Shown one piece after another: positions 32,642 to 44,627 of a stretch of 64,000 nucleotides of DNA. The notes beneath the pieces are model-generated. The model was not told where the DNA came from and ran no database searches. It saw nothing but the letters and a program-made list of their open reading frames with translations. Numbering within the stretch: the stretch's first letter is position 1; each line of letters begins with the position of its first letter. The stretch is from Cadophora sp. MPI-SDFR-AT-0126 (taxonomy: Eukaryota; Ascomycota; Leotiomycetes; Helotiales; Ploettnerulaceae): assembly GCA_020747065.1 (NCBI GenBank), contig JAGMVK010000010.1:1488001-1552000 (forward strand). The letters are read 5' to 3'. The position numbers and the translations under genes are program-made.

Positions 32642-34701
32642 ATGAAACGCAAAGCAGAGACTCAATTGAATGGCCAGAATGGCAAAGGCATTCTTAAGAA
32701 GCGTGCGAAGACAGGTATGGCTCATTTTGAAATCAGCAATACCCCGCCGCAAACTGACAGCCTCGAACAGTTCTGGCAGAGGAAGATGTCCACAAGAGTT
32801 TCCGCAAAGGTCTTTTTGCCAATGATGTCCTAGCTAAATACACCAAAGACTATGCCGAGTCGGAACCATATAAACACAGTGTCATCAGCTCACTGATCAA
32901 CGATGAGCTCCTCCGATCTGTTCGCAACGAAATCAAAGAGAATGTCCACTTCACTCCCAAGGAAACCGATATCTACAAGATCCACCAATCTGGGGATCTG
33001 GCTAACTTGGATGGGCTCGACGATGGTGCTCTGGAGAAGCTGCCCTCTCTGCTCAGGCTGAGAGATGCAATGTACTCTTCCAAGTTCAGGAAATACGTTT
33101 CTACGATTACAGGATCAGGAGAATTGAGCGGCAGGAAGACGGATATGGCTATCAATGTCTATACACCTGGATGCCATCTGCTGTGTCATGACGACGTTAT
33201 TGGAAGTCGGAGAATCAGCTACATCCTGTATCTGACAGACCCAGACATACCATGGAAAGAGGAATGGGGCGGAGCGTTAAGATTATTCCCTACAACTACC
33301 CACGAAGACGACGGAGTTGAAACCATTACCCCAACACCTGATACCACAAAGATTATACCTCCCGCCTGGAACCAGCTGAGTTTCTTCGCCGTCCAGCCCG
33401 GCCTGAGCTTCCACGATGTCGAGGAAGTCTACCATGCCGAGAGCGAAGAACAATTGAAGAAGGATGGTGGCAGGATTCGAATGGCAATCAGTGGATGGTT
33501 TCATATTCCTCAGATTGGTGAGGAGGGATACATCGAAGGGGAGGAGGAGAAATGGGGCAAGAACAGTAGCTTGAAGCAATTGCAAGGCAATCCAGATCGC
33601 TACGATTTCCCCAAGCCACAGCCGATTGCCGTCGAACCTCCAATGGCATCAGCTGCAGAGAAGGAATTGGATGATGCTGATTTTGATTTCCTGCTAAAGT
33701 ACATGGCTCCAACCTATCTCATCCCTGATACCCTGCATGATATCGCGGAAAGTTTCATGGATGCATCGACAGTTACGCTCGATGGTCTTTTATCCAACAA
33801 ATTTTCTGCTAGAGTCCGAGAGTACGTTGAAGCACAAGAGGCATCTCCTCTTCCGGAAAGAAGTGAAGAAATCGAGCGAAGAGGACTATGGAAAGTGGCT
33901 CGGCCGCCACACAAACATCGATTTCTATATATGCAGCCTTTCAACAGCTCGAATGTCGATAAGGCTTCGCTAGAAGACCCGATCAAGGAATTGACGGAAG
34001 TCTTTCTTCCTAGTCGTCAGTTTAGATTGTGGTTGGAGCTTGCGACAAAGTGCAATATTGAGAATTATGACATCTTGGCTAGAAGGTTCCGGCGTGGGCT
34101 TGATTATGCCCTTGCCACCAGTCATGACGGGGAGCCACGGTTGGAGATAAGTCTCGGATTGACTCCTACACCTGGCTGGGGTGCAGATGAGATCGAAGAA
34201 GATACCGAGGATGGAGATGATGAGGGCGATGAAGAAGAGCCCAAGGCTAAGACCAACGGATCAAATTCAAAACAGAACGGAGAATCGAAATCCAACGGCA
34301 ACAAGCCAGAAGTCGAGGTTGAGGACCTTGAGGAACCAGAAGAGGAAGAGGAAGATGACGTCGGCGGCCACGAAGTCTACACGGCTGGCGACGATGACGA
34401 CGATGAAGATGCCGCAGTCTACAAGACCTCCTCCGACGCTGAAGACGACAATGTTCTTTTCACGATGCCGGCATCGTGGAACAAGCTGAGCATTGTCTTG
34501 CGCGACAGCGGTGTATTGAAGTTCGTCAAGTACGTAAGTAAGAACGCGAAGGGTGATCGCTGGGATATCAATGCTTCTTTTGGAGTGAAGATTGAGGAGA
34601 TTGAGGGGGAGGGGGAGGAGGAGATGATCCCACTGGAAGAGAGTGATGAGGAGGAGGTCTTTAAAGGGTTTCCAGATTCGGACGATAGTGATTCGGATTG
34701 A
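32642..34701 (+). CDS. tpa1: Tpa1/Ofd1-type prolyl hydroxylase (2-oxoglutarate dioxygenase)
   Basis: Exons 32642-32714 and 32771-34701 join across a 56-nt GTATGG...CTGAC...ACAG intron to give 667 aa. The N-terminus is basic and likely a nuclear signal (MKRKAE, KKRAK). The N-terminal 2OG-Fe(II) domain has the iron ligands H-x-D in LLCHDDVIGSRR and the distal His in LSFHDVEEVYH, and the 2-oxoglutarate Arg in GGRIRMAISGWFH. A second double-stranded beta-helix domain without these ligands follows, as in Tpa1/Ofd1/OGFOD1. The region around residues 490-560 and the C-terminus are very acidic. Family members hydroxylate a proline of ribosomal protein S23 (Rps23) and influence translation termination; in fission yeast Ofd1 also controls the Sre1 hypoxia factor. 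Confidence 0.92.
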
Positions 34702-35956
34702 GCGAGTGGCACTTTGTGAGAGTGCATTGGAGAGGATGTCGTATTATGTTGGACATTTTGTTAGGTCTAATGATATACATTTAGAGATCATAGAGCCAGG
34801 AAAGAGCCTAGGATAAAGACATTCGTTGTCACTTTCTACACATTTCAAAAAAGTACAATCTAAGAAACCAGCCTCCTTAACGCCCACCTGCCCGGCCCGT
34901 GCCTAAACATCAACACACGAGCTCCTCACTCCCGAGTAAGCAAAAGCGGCCAAGGCGGTATGGCCCGTCCTTAGCAATGCATCTCAACCTTTTGTTGCAC
35001 GTCGAGATCTACCTGTCAAAGAGATGATCCGACATTTGACAGGAGGGCTGAAACTCACGTCGTTGTGGAGTCGAGAAATGGTGGCTTGCGAGCCAGCCCC
35101 ACGAGTATGAGGATGGAGACGAGCTGAGCCGAGCTGGGTGAGGTGTTGGTGTGGAGATCGTCGCATGGATCTTTGTCCCACATGAGGCTCCGTGGGGCTC
35201 ACGTGCTGGGGCTTTTGATTTTCGACATTTTGAAGATTTGGAGAAATTTTTGATACATTTCCACATGTGAAGGGAATGATTTGAGTAGGTATAGGGCTCG
35301 TCTGATGGTGGTGTTGTGATTCCGTCAAGTTTCTGTCAAGGCGGATTTCCTAATGTATCCACGTGATGCCGCGTATGCCAAGACATTGACCGTCCTGCAT
35401 TCCTTTTCCAGTTCGATCCGTAATACCAAAAACCCCCCAACCCAACGAATCAACAGGAACGGGTTTTCGGATTCTCATCTCCATCTTTTCAGCTCTGCCA
35501 AGTTCCAAAGGCCCTGCCAGGATCCAGGCAGCCATCAATGATTCGAAGTCGAGATCAACCCATGCTGCCATGCCTAGGCACACCAGCATCGCATCAGAAG
35601 CCAAGTTGCGATGCGAGACGGAGTAAAAACCCGCCGCCGGAGTCTGAGAAGCGAGTGCGATAGGCCAGAGTGCCGACCAAGCCAATCAGAACATCTCATC
35701 TGACTTACAAAGCCAATGAAGTGGGCTGATGTCTGTGCCTCATTGGTTCGTTCCCTTCATGTGTGATCGTTTACTGCAAGGCTGCCACCATGTGCAGGTA
35801 GGGTTTCGGATTCGCATTATTTCAGCCCATCGAGATTTGTTCTTGGTATATATCGTGCTCCTGTACTACCATATTCTCTTATTCTCTGTCATCTTGTTGA
35901 GTATTAAGCTTTCTTTGACCTTTTAGTTCTGACTGTGCTGGTTGTCCTGTCTCAGT
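34702..35956. other. intergenic region upstream of the CYP52-like P450
   Basis: Holds the 3' side of the hydroxylase gene and the promoter of the P450 gene. Short ORFs only. Confidence 0.4.
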
Positions 35957-37790
35957 ATGGCGTTCCTCTATCTCAAAGCTATTGCTCTGTTCCTGGTGTC
36001 GTGGCTGGCATATGCCAATTTTCAGAGCTGGTGGAGTTTCAGAAAATTGAGGAAATGGGGAGAGCAGTATGGTTGTGCAGATGCACCTACAGTGCCTAAC
36101 GAATGGCCGTGGGGAGTAGAACGATTGTATCGCCTCTTCACGAAAATAAAAGGTACCGGCAATCATTGTGCCATATTCGCATTGGAATATCGAACCTTTC
36201 GACCTCCCAATGTGGTCAGAGAAATCCAAAGACTAACTCATGATCAGATCTCGATTTTCTCGACGATTTCATCCTGAAACGAACCATAGACATGGGATGC
36301 AATACCTATCGGATGCACAACATATTCTTCAACTCCATAGTCCTCACCAGCGAACCAGAAAATATCCAGGCAATACTAGCCACCAAGTTCCACGACTATG
36401 AACTGGGACCAGCTCGCAATAATGCTTTCCACTCCCTGCTAGGAAACGGCATTTTCACTGCTGAGCGTGAAGCCTGGGCTCATTACAGACATCAACTCAA
36501 ACCGCAATTCACGCGCGATCAAGTCAGTGATCTCGAAGCAGCAGGTCGCCACCTAAATGTTCTGTTCAGAGCCCTCCCTCAGGAAAATGCAGATGGATGG
36601 GTTGAGAGCGCAGATTGGATGCCTCTTCTCTACCGCTTCACTCTCGACGCAAGTACCGAGTTCCTATTCGGCCAATCAGTCGACAGTCAGACGACTGCTC
36701 TGCATGCAGAAGACTCCGGCTACTCTAAAGAACAAGAAGAGAACATCGCCTTCGCAGAAGCCATGAACACTGCACAGGAGTACATTGTTTCTCGCCTGCG
36801 ATTTCGACGACCAGCTTGGTGGCCCCTCCCAAAATCACAAATAGAGGCATGCAATACCGTCAAAGCAATGGCCGATCGCTTCGTCAGGCTCGCGCTGGAT
36901 CCAGACCACAAAAGTCAATTACAACAAGCTGAGAACGGCGAGAAGAAGAAATTCGTCTTGCTTGATGCCCTGGTAGCAGAGACTCGTGATCCAATCGAGT
37001 TGCGCGATCAGGCTCTCCATGTTCTGCTTGCGGGCAGAGATACCACGTCCGCGCTTCTCGGCTGGACTATCCTCCTCCTCGCCCGGCACCCAAAAATCTA
37101 CGCCTCTCTCCGCTCAACCGTCCTCTCCACCTTCGGCAGCGAAATCCATCCCCTCACCGAACCCTCTTTCGCCTCCCTCAAAGCCTGCAAGGAACTCACG
37201 CACGTGCTCTACGAAGTCCTGCGTCTGTACCCTCTCGTTCCGATCAATGGCCGCGGCGCGGTCAGGAACACGGTGTTGCCTACTGGAGGGGGCAAGGATC
37301 GGAAACAGCCGATTGCGGTGATGAAGGGGGAGCAGGTGGGATATCATAGTTATGTTATGCATAGGAGGAAGGATATCTGGGGACAGGATGCGGATGAGTT
37401 TAAGCCTGAGAGGTGGGAGGGGAGGAAGTTGGGGTGGGAAATGATTGCGTTTTCTGGGGGGCCGAGGATTTGTTTGGGTCGTGAGTTTCCCTTCTCCTTA
37501 TGGATCTTTCCTCGATTGTCTGGTCGGTCTCGTTGATCTCGGCACCTCGAGCCGTCTATCTCTTTGACTTCATAATTTTTCTCGGAAGTGTCGACGTTTT
37601 AGAGGATTTGGTGCTAATGGATGTAGAACAATACGCCTTGAACGAAGCGAGTTTCGTGATCGTGAGGGTTCTCCAGAGATTCGATAAGATCGAAGCTTTA
37701 GACATGATACGGCCCTTGAAGAAGGGTATCACAATCACGCTGCAACCTGGTGATGGGGTGAAGGTTAGGATGCATAGGGCTAGTTCGTAA
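35957..37790 (+). CDS. cytochrome P450, CYP52-like (fatty acid / alkane hydroxylase type)
   Basis: Exons 35957-36152, 36248-37480 and 37627-37790 join in phase to give 530 aa. I chose the ATG at 35957, because the few codons upstream in this frame contain no ATG. An N-terminal hydrophobic anchor (FLYLKAIALFLVSWLAYANF) places the enzyme on the ER. P450 landmarks are the I-helix AGRDTTSA, the ExxR motif in YEVLRLYP, the PERF-like segment FKPERWEG, and the heme-binding loop FSGGPRICLGQQYALNEAS, whose Cys is the axial ligand. The intron at 37481-37626 splits this loop just after CLG. The CLGQQ form and overall layout suit the CYP52 clan, which performs omega-hydroxylation of alkanes and fatty acids. 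The exact subfamily is inference. Confidence 0.88.
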
Positions 37791-38107
37791 GGGCGAACCA
37801 TTTGGGAGGTTCAAGCTTTTGGCGTTTGGCGTGATGAGTAGGAGTACAGGAGTTCAGGGGAGACAGATCTCTACTTCACGTAATATATAGCATAAGAAGC
37901 GAAATATCAGATTACGATAGAGAAATAACGATTTAAATCATGGTTGCAGCGCCTAAAAGCAGGGGTATTTCCAGATCCACATCCAAATCCATTCCAACGG
38001 TAAGAGACAAAATCCAGACCAAAACTTCTTCGCCTTGTGAATACTTTGAAGACACATGCACGCTCCAGTAGTGAACACCAAACGATATCTGAACAAAAGA
38101 CAATATC
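37791..38107. other. convergent intergenic region
   Basis: Shared 3' region of the P450 gene and the next, minus-strand gene. Nothing else seen. Confidence 0.4.
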
Positions 38108-38898
38108 TCACGACAAACTCTGGGACACCGAACTCAATGCGCTCGAAGTCTTCATACCTGTACACCAACAGTCAGTCAATCACCATTCACACACATGAAA
38201 CATACAATCAACTCACCACCAGTCCCACTCAACAACCCCGTCTTCTTCGCTTTCGTCGGCTCCGGCTTGTACTGCTTAAAAGCCTCCTCGAGCTCCTCCT
38301 CCGTCCACCGCCTATGCTCCTCACTCCCCACATAATCCCCCTTCTCATCCCTTGCAAACCACTTCAGGTATTCGCGCCGCGGCATATACACCACCTTCAT
38401 AATCTTATCCTTCAGCTCTTTCTCCTTACTGCCCTTCAATTTACTCAGCAAACTGGACTTCTTGCCGGTGTCGCTTGTTTCGGGGCTTTTTTTCTGTGCG
38501 GGAATCACGTCCGTGATGATGGCGGGGATGATACTGTCGTCTGTGTAGCGCTTGGGCAGGAGCTGTGGCATCGTGTACATGTGTCCGCCTAGGTTCGCCA
38601 GCCCGCTGGGCTTGAATGCGGGTTGGGGACGCCCTGTGGCAGTGAAGTGCTGCTTGTCGTGTTCTGAGAGTTCCGATGGCTGCTCGGGCGGGGGGATCAG
38701 AGCTTCTGCGTCGGAATCGTCGTTTGAGTGGCCTTGTTGTGCTTCTGTTCCAGCGGGTGCGTATTTGATTGATATGTTGTTCTCGTCGCGGTAGGCGAGC
38801 ATGGCTGGTTGGGGGTTTTGGGAGGACATTTTGGTGGAGTTGCGGCGGGCTTTTTGGGCGGGGTTGCTTGATGTGAAGGTTTTGATTGTGAAGGGCAT
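38108..38898 (-). CDS. conserved fungal hypothetical protein
   Basis: Minus-strand exons 38898-38217 and 38157-38108 give 243 aa. The 59-nt intron has donor GTGAGT, branch CTGAC and acceptor TACAG. The N-terminal 90 residues are polar and Pro-rich (IPPPEQPSEL). A central basic stretch (KKSSLLSKLKGSKEKELKDK) precedes a more ordered C-terminal motif with MPRREYLKWFARDEKGDY and RRWTEEELEEAFKQY. It then ends in a short Gly/Ser tail supplied by exon 2. No signal peptide or membrane helix. I recognise no named domain. Splicing is well supported, because retention adds an unrelated Cys/Val tail. Confidence 0.75.
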
Positions 38899-39587
38899 TT
38901 TTGAGGTTGATAGGGGTGTTCTTTTATATGTGGATGAGTATACGGTGTTCGGGGTATTGGAATTTCGCGAGGCTTGGGAGCAAGCTTAGAGTTGACTGTG
39001 CAGCTTGCCAAGTAGGCTTTCAGATTTCCTGCAGGCGGGCCAATGAAGCTGTAAATCGTTGTTGATGCGAGATGATGGTTGATGGCCGACACAGCCTCAG
39101 ACCCTGTTCGTGATCCTCGAATGTACGTCAAATGATGTAAGGTGCTGATCAGGTCCGTCCAGGCAGCAGGTTAGCAGGGCTGAGAAGTGCTAGGGTCCAC
39201 TATTCTGTCGTATTGAGGAGCGATTTCCGGATCTCCAAGGGATTTAGAGTTGTGAGAAGGCTCGAAGAAGGTTCGCTGAGGCTTGGGAGAGGCTTGGTTG
39301 TCAGCAGAGAACTGTTTTAGGAGGGATTGTCGAGATGATGGGGAAGTGGATCTACCCCGCGTTCCAATTGACATTCGGCTCGGCAAAGGCTCTTTGAGGG
39401 GGATTAGTCAGCATGCCTTGGAGTGGTGAGTGCATCTCGACTTCATCGACTTCGACGACGTCTGTACATTACGGACTCGTTCGATGAGGTAACTGTGTGA
39501 TAATTTGAGCTGCTGGAATACCGGCTTGATGATGACACCTTGCTTCATATTTCAAGCCTCAAGTGAGCAATATGCATCCCCTTCACC

Positions 39588-40323
39588 AGCTCGACTTTTG
39601 ATTTACCCGCGCCCAGGAAAACCCTTCTAAGTGTTTCCACTATCCGACATTTACGGTACTGTCTTGGATTTAATCACATTTTATTAGCAAATATTTAAAT
39701 CATACTTCATTATTTATCGCATGAGCCTATTGCATGAACTCTTGTTTTGTTTGGACCTTTAAGTACATTCTTTGAGCAGATCTCTGACGGCGAGTCCGTT
39801 AAAGATCTTTAATCTTGAATTTAGCCAGGTCACGTTTACTCTCGCAATTATGGTCTGTGTTTGGAGACTCTGCTTGAATGTAGATGTAGTGGCAGCTAGG
39901 TAGGGTTTAGGAACGGATTTCGATCTTGTTTTCTGGCGGCGATCAGACGTCGTTGTATCTGGCGATCGAATGCAATCGAAAGCAATCGAAAGCAATCTAC
40001 AAAAAGGTTCACTTTGAACTTATAGCGAACAGCTTCATCTAGCTCCCGGAAGCTAGAAGTTGAAAAGATCTATATAGGAGTGATGACCTACGGAAACGAG
40101 GTCAGACTAGTCGTACTGCGACCAAGATCAGAGATACATTTGGTCATTAAGCCCAGGAAAGTACATGAAGAGCACTGCATTCTGTAAATGAAGTTTATAC
40201 CCTGGGAAAGAAAGACACACAAAACAGCCGACGGCTGAACATCTCCAGGCGGCTAGACGATGCACCGAGATATACTTTAAGTACAAATCGAATTCTGCCC
40301 AGCTCTATTCATCAAAACATATC
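39588..40323 (+). repeat. dispersed repeat, copy A (interrupted)
   Basis: Two blocks, 39588-39787 and 40249-40323, match the single block at 45190-45577 in the same order and orientation. Shared pieces include an AGCTCGAC(T/A)TTTGATTTACCC start, TCTAAGTGTT..(C/A)ACTATCC, TTTGTTTGGA, GAGCAGAT.TCTGA, GATGCACCGAGATAT and TTCATCAAAACATATC. Copy A has about 410 extra bases between the two blocks. No ORF is conserved between the copies. Confidence 0.7.
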
Positions 40324-41585
40324 ATCAGTCGATCAAGCACTTAGAGTTTTAATTATATCCGGCCAAGACAACGAGCCATAAACATTCGATAAAGTCCAAG
40401 TTAAAAAGTCTATATTAGACGTTTTCTGAAGCTTGTTTACTAGACGAGAAAAAGTAACCAACGTCGGCTAGGACAAATTTGTTAATACTATAAATAAGTT
40501 AGGCTTGATATCTCGGTGTAATAGTGGTTCGGCTGTTACTTTTAAGCCTGTACCCGGATCTAAGCGGTATGGGCAAGGTAGTATCGTGTTCTATTATCCT
40601 CACCCGGTTTTTTCCATCGACTCGGTGATGTTGTCGACCTGTGGAAAGCATTTGAAAAAGTGGTTCAGATGGAACAAGGAGATATTTGAGCTGGAAAGTG
40701 ACGAGGTACGTAATGATGGGTAGTGGCCGCAGAAATAACAAAGAGGTTCCTGCGGGAATAAGTGGTAGAAGCCAGCATACTCGCAAGGAGCTATCGCCGA
40801 CTTTTCAAAGGCATATATTTCTGAGGAAGAAAGTAAGATCACGAAAAGTTGTGTCGAAAAGCGCTGCGGAAATGGGTTAATTGTCTCTGGACTCATTGAT
40901 AGGAGGTTTGTTATTTATTGACTTCTCGGATGCGATTTAGGGGCTCGGCTAGTCGAGGGCGCATTGTTGACAACTGCAGGGATTTCATAGATCCCACAGG
41001 AAATCAAGGAGGCCTTGAAAACCCTTCAGGGATAATTGTCACGATAAAGGATCAGTCGAATAGTAATACTCTTTGATATTAAAGAAGACGAACGACTAAC
41101 TAAGAAGGTCGAGTGGAGCCTCCCGTCGATATATATAAGGCTGTTGAGGCGCTGCTAAGGCTTCACTTACGGGCTAGGCCGCCTCCGTATTATTGTATTA
41201 GGTAATAGTCTAGAGGGCTATTTCTGATAATAATAAAAGACTCGCTGCAATGCTGCATGCTCTGAATCGAATATTGAACGTGTAAAAGTTACTGGGGGCG
41301 GCCGCCCTGACACCCCGTAGGAGATATAAGGGCCGAAAGCCTTAGAAGTGTAGGCTTTCAGAAATGAGCTATTGGATTTCTGTCAATGTATTGGTACTTA
41401 TCCGTTGAAATTCCTCCTAAAGCAGTTAGATACATATACACATATTATAAAAGTTCTATATAGTTATCACTTATCGAAAATTTATTGAAGTACGTGACTT
41501 TAGTGATCTTCGCTTAATCTTCCAGGGTGTTTACCAGACTCTGACACCGCCTGGTAATCTTATCAGCATTCTCTCTTTTTTTTAA

Positions 41586-41800
41586 TCCAATTCAGGCCTG
41601 CTTCGTTTAACCTGCATAAACTTCCCTGAATTTTCCATCTTGTCAATCCAGCCATGCGCCGTTGAACCTGCATGACATTTCGAACCTGCATAGTATCCCT
41701 GTATTTTGTTGCTTCTCAATTCAGCCGTGCTCCCGTGTCTAGCTTGCATCGTCCATCCTTCCCATTTCTCCATCCGGCCATGGATCCTTGCAACCCGCAT
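41586..41800 (+). repeat. degenerate tandem repeat, period about 54-57 bp
   Basis: Four diverged units share the core CAATYCAGCC...CCTGCAT and lie at about 41586-41617, 41644-41672, 41716-41749 and 41770-41800. The larger step between units two and three contains an extra partial unit, TTCGAACCTGCAT, at 41679-41691. Confidence 0.6.
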
Positions 41801-42334
41801 GGTCAGTCATATCAAGACTTCATTCTTTCACGTGAAGATGGGACAGAATGGGGAGGTGTGATATGTTTCCCAGGTCATGATTGACTTTCGCAAAATAAAA
41901 AAGAGTAAGACTGAGCTTTCCACTAAACCCAGCGCCTCCCATTCATGTTGACAATCTTCGTCATCTTATGAAACTTTAGTTCAGAGATTCAGCTACGGAG
42001 CATCGAAGACTACAAGTTTCTTGACATTGAAGTTCGTTAAATCATAGCCATTATCGCGGCTTGGATCGCTGAGTACAGCTTCTGTCTTTGTGTCGATGCT
42101 AGACGAGGTAAATACAGGTTTTCATGAACACTTTCATATCCAGGATACTTTGAAACTGCTGGCGATTTCCAGGTCTTGACCGATGCTATTGGGAACGAAA
42201 GACGTATCCTCACTCCCATCTCTATCATCCTAATATCACTCTTGACTCCCTCAACAATATCTGGAATCTTCTATCCTCCTTCTCCCACTAGTAAATGCTC
42301 GCTGCGCCTTGGTATGCTAAAGATGCTAATTTAG

Positions 42335-43359
42335 ACAGCGAAACCTACCATAAGCACGAGCACAGTTTTCACGACTATAACTAGAAGCTCAACCTCGATT
42401 TCTAAGACTACTACCAGCACGGCAACAGCGACTGCTCTCACCTCTCTTCCTACCTGTGGCCAGCTTTGCTTCAATAACACGGTAGCTCAATACTCTGCTC
42501 TGGGATGTGCTAGTCCAGCTCCCGCTTGTCTTTGTGCAAACGCCAATTTTGCTTTGGGATCCGTGACTGCGCGAATGGTGCTTGCGGTACGGATGTTGCA
42601 GTAACTGTTATTGCATACGGAAGTGCTTATTGCTCCTCGGCAACTGCAACTGTACCATCCACTTCAACTTCGTCGTCGAACGTCGTCACATCATCAAGCA
42701 GTACAACTTCTACCTCCACGTCAAAGACCAATACCAGAACTTCAGTGACAACAAAGACCACCTGTACCGGAACTCCTTCTGGCCAGGCCCTAGCCTCGCC
42801 AACACCAGCTGGATCAGGTTGCGGAACACAAGCGAATGGTGTCGCCCAAACCGGCTCAGGGACTCTGATTCAATACACCGCTGGTAGTCCTTCCGTCGCC
42901 AGCATGTTAGCATGTGCTGGAATCTGCACCAGTACCGCAACCTGTACAAATTTCTTTTTCATCAACGGAACGTACCGCAATCTACACTATGGACCACTCG
43001 CATATGTCATCAACAACAGCGGCGTCAATGCATTCATTCTCTACACCAAATCGTGCTTTACCGGCCTTGTTCCAGCTTCGCCAGTACCTTCAGGTGCAGT
43101 TTGCGGTGTTCAAGCCAACGGTGTCGCTCTGGCTGGCACAGGTACGCTCATTAATTACACCACTGGGCCATATGTGTTGAATATCCAAGCTTGTGTTGCA
43201 ATATATATGACAACAGCAACTTGCACAAATGTCTTCTTTATTGCTGGATCGGCATGCAACTTGCATTACGGGGTCAACTCCTATGTGGTCAACAATAGCG
43301 GGGTGAATGCGTATTCTATGTACGACACTTCGTGTTTCGCGACTTGTGCTGTTGTCTAG
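42335..43359 (+). pseudogene. secreted CFEM plus two PAN/apple-like repeats, broken by a frameshift
   Basis: Two overlapping frames form one protein. Frame one (from 42335) encodes a Ser/Thr-rich stretch and the first half of a CFEM domain with TCGQLCFNN, LGCASP and ACLCANANFALG. Frame two (to 43359) continues with IRDCANGACGTD and AYC, completing the eight CFEM cysteines. The switch falls near 42555-42562 and equals one missing base. Downstream is a Ser/Thr-rich linker, then two tandem ~85-residue modules ending NNSGVNAFILYTKSCF and NNSGVNAYSMYDTSCF, with conserved Cys and an NLHYG motif, resembling PAN/apple-like domains of fungal extracellular proteins. The signal-peptide exon is not clear: an acceptor-like TTTAG precedes 42335. 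It is either a recent pseudogene or a sequencing error at a real secreted, possibly cell-wall, protein. Confidence 0.65.
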
Positions 43360-43817
43360 TTCGCTGCTTTTAAGACGATTCAGAGCATGGGAGGTAGCGA
43401 ATGAGATTCGTTGATAAGGTGGATGAAATTAGAGATGGAGTTGTTTCGTTTTTTTTTTTTTACCGTGGTGGACAAGGCCACAGACCACTGTGGAACTGGG
43501 CATGAGCTTAATCAAGCTTTGGAAGAAAGGGAGTAGGATTCGATCTTAGGATATTTAGAATTGTGGCGGAGGAATATTTTGATTGTGTTGAGTTTGAAAG
43601 AAGCCCTCTCCCAAGACTCTAAATATGACATTTGCTGCATGATTGAGGATAATATGCGAGTTTCCGCTCTGATTACACACCTCGACTGTTCTGTAAAATT
43701 ATTGCGTCTCCACCTCCAGAAATAGCATTTGAATCAGAGAGGGAAATACAAGTAGGTATTTGTTGGAAAAATATCAAACTGCAAGTGGATAAATATCAAC
43801 CATTCACAACACAACAA
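43360..43817. other. convergent intergenic region
   Basis: Contains a run of 13 T near 43448-43460 and no supported gene. Confidence 0.4.
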
Positions 43818-44627
43818 CTACTCCTTCGTGTCAACCAGCACACTCTCGGCAGTATCGACCTCGTATTCCTCGTACTGTGCTTTCATTCCAAGGACGTTCG
43901 TTCCAACCCAGTAGCAGACCTTCAGCACCAATCTCGAAATGGTTATTCGACTTCGCCGCTCCCGGTCCATCCATTTTTTCGGTGGCCATACAGGAGCCGG
44001 CACATGTCTCCAATACCATGTGTATGGAATCACTCCTTCATCCTCCAAGTAATCATTCCTCGAATGAATCACCTTGAGCTGTATCCAGAGCAGATGTGCT
44101 ACCAGCCACGCTTGTACCCGAGCCCCAATATGTGGTATCCAGCCCCAGAACTTGTAAATATTACGAAGCCATAGAGGGGTCGAAGGGAGCTGGAAGTACG
44201 TCTCTGCGTCTTGATTCACACTGCAAACCTGTCGATAAAACGCATACACTTCATCGCTTGCTTTCAACTCGAACCCCACTGCCTCCCCCGGATCAGCTTT
44301 TGAACTTCGCTGCCATCGGACAAGCCGCCCGGGTTTGAAGTACATCTCTGTTGTTGGTGGGTATGTTCCTGGTCCATACATATGTCCACTTCCATGTGTG
44401 GAAACAAAACACTCGTACAGCATATAGTGTCCTTGAATCGGCAAGAGTGTTTCGCACGCTGCTGCTGTCTCGTGCCAGTGACTGTGACAAATCCAGGAGC
44501 TGTTTGGTGGTATTGTGATTTTGATGCCGTCGGTGGAAAGATCAGAAAAGTCGTAGATTACCGGAGCAGGATGTGATAGCTTGAATGTGGTTTGAGCGCC
44601 GGTTCTCGTGCGGTGAGAAGGAGCCAT
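43818..44627 (-). CDS. cupin-fold-like protein with a possible membrane segment
   Basis: This is a single minus-strand exon of 269 aa with ATG in the context GCCATGG (minus strand reads ACCATGGCTCC-like at 44627). The N-terminal half has a cupin-1-like signature: IPPNSSWICHSHWHE, a following Glu in ACETLLPIQG, and a second strand pair ending near GHMYGPGTYPPT. The C-terminal half contains a hydrophobic stretch, ARVQAWLVAHLLWIQLKVI, that may be membrane-associated, and an aromatic segment, YTWYWRHVPAPVWPP. Similar fungal proteins are annotated as cupins of unknown activity, sometimes beside secondary-metabolism genes. Here no such genes are adjacent. Function is unassigned. Confidence 0.68.
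   Translation of the reverse strand: MAPSHRTRTGAQTTFKLSHPAPVIYDFSDLSTDGIKITIPPNSSWICHSHWHETAAACETLLPIQGHYMLYECFVSTHGSGHMYGPGTYPPTTEMYFKPGRLVRWQRSSKADPGEAVGFELKASDEVYAFYRQVCSVNQDAETYFQLPSTPLWLRNIYKFWGWIPHIGARVQAWLVAHLLWIQLKVIHSRNDYLEDEGVIPYTWYWRHVPAPVWPPKKWMDRERRSRITISRLVLKVCYWVGTNVLGMKAQYEEYEVDTAESVLVDTKE

Larger units (their letters stand above)
38899..42334. other. 3.4-kb gene-free, AT-rich region with repeat relics
   Basis: No intact gene is seen. The stretch 39.6-41.5 kb is AT-rich, with many stop codons in all frames. It holds one copy of a dispersed repeat (39588-40323, listed separately), a small run of CAATCGAAAG-like units near 39970-40000, and degenerate tandem repeats at 41586-41800. 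This is what a decayed transposon landscape looks like, but no transposase or reverse transcriptase motif could be read. Confidence 0.5.

Noticed and set aside
39588..41570. Possible retrotransposon or DNA transposon coding region
   Set aside because: All frames are broken by many stops and no reverse transcriptase, integrase or transposase motif could be read; only a repeat relic can be supported.
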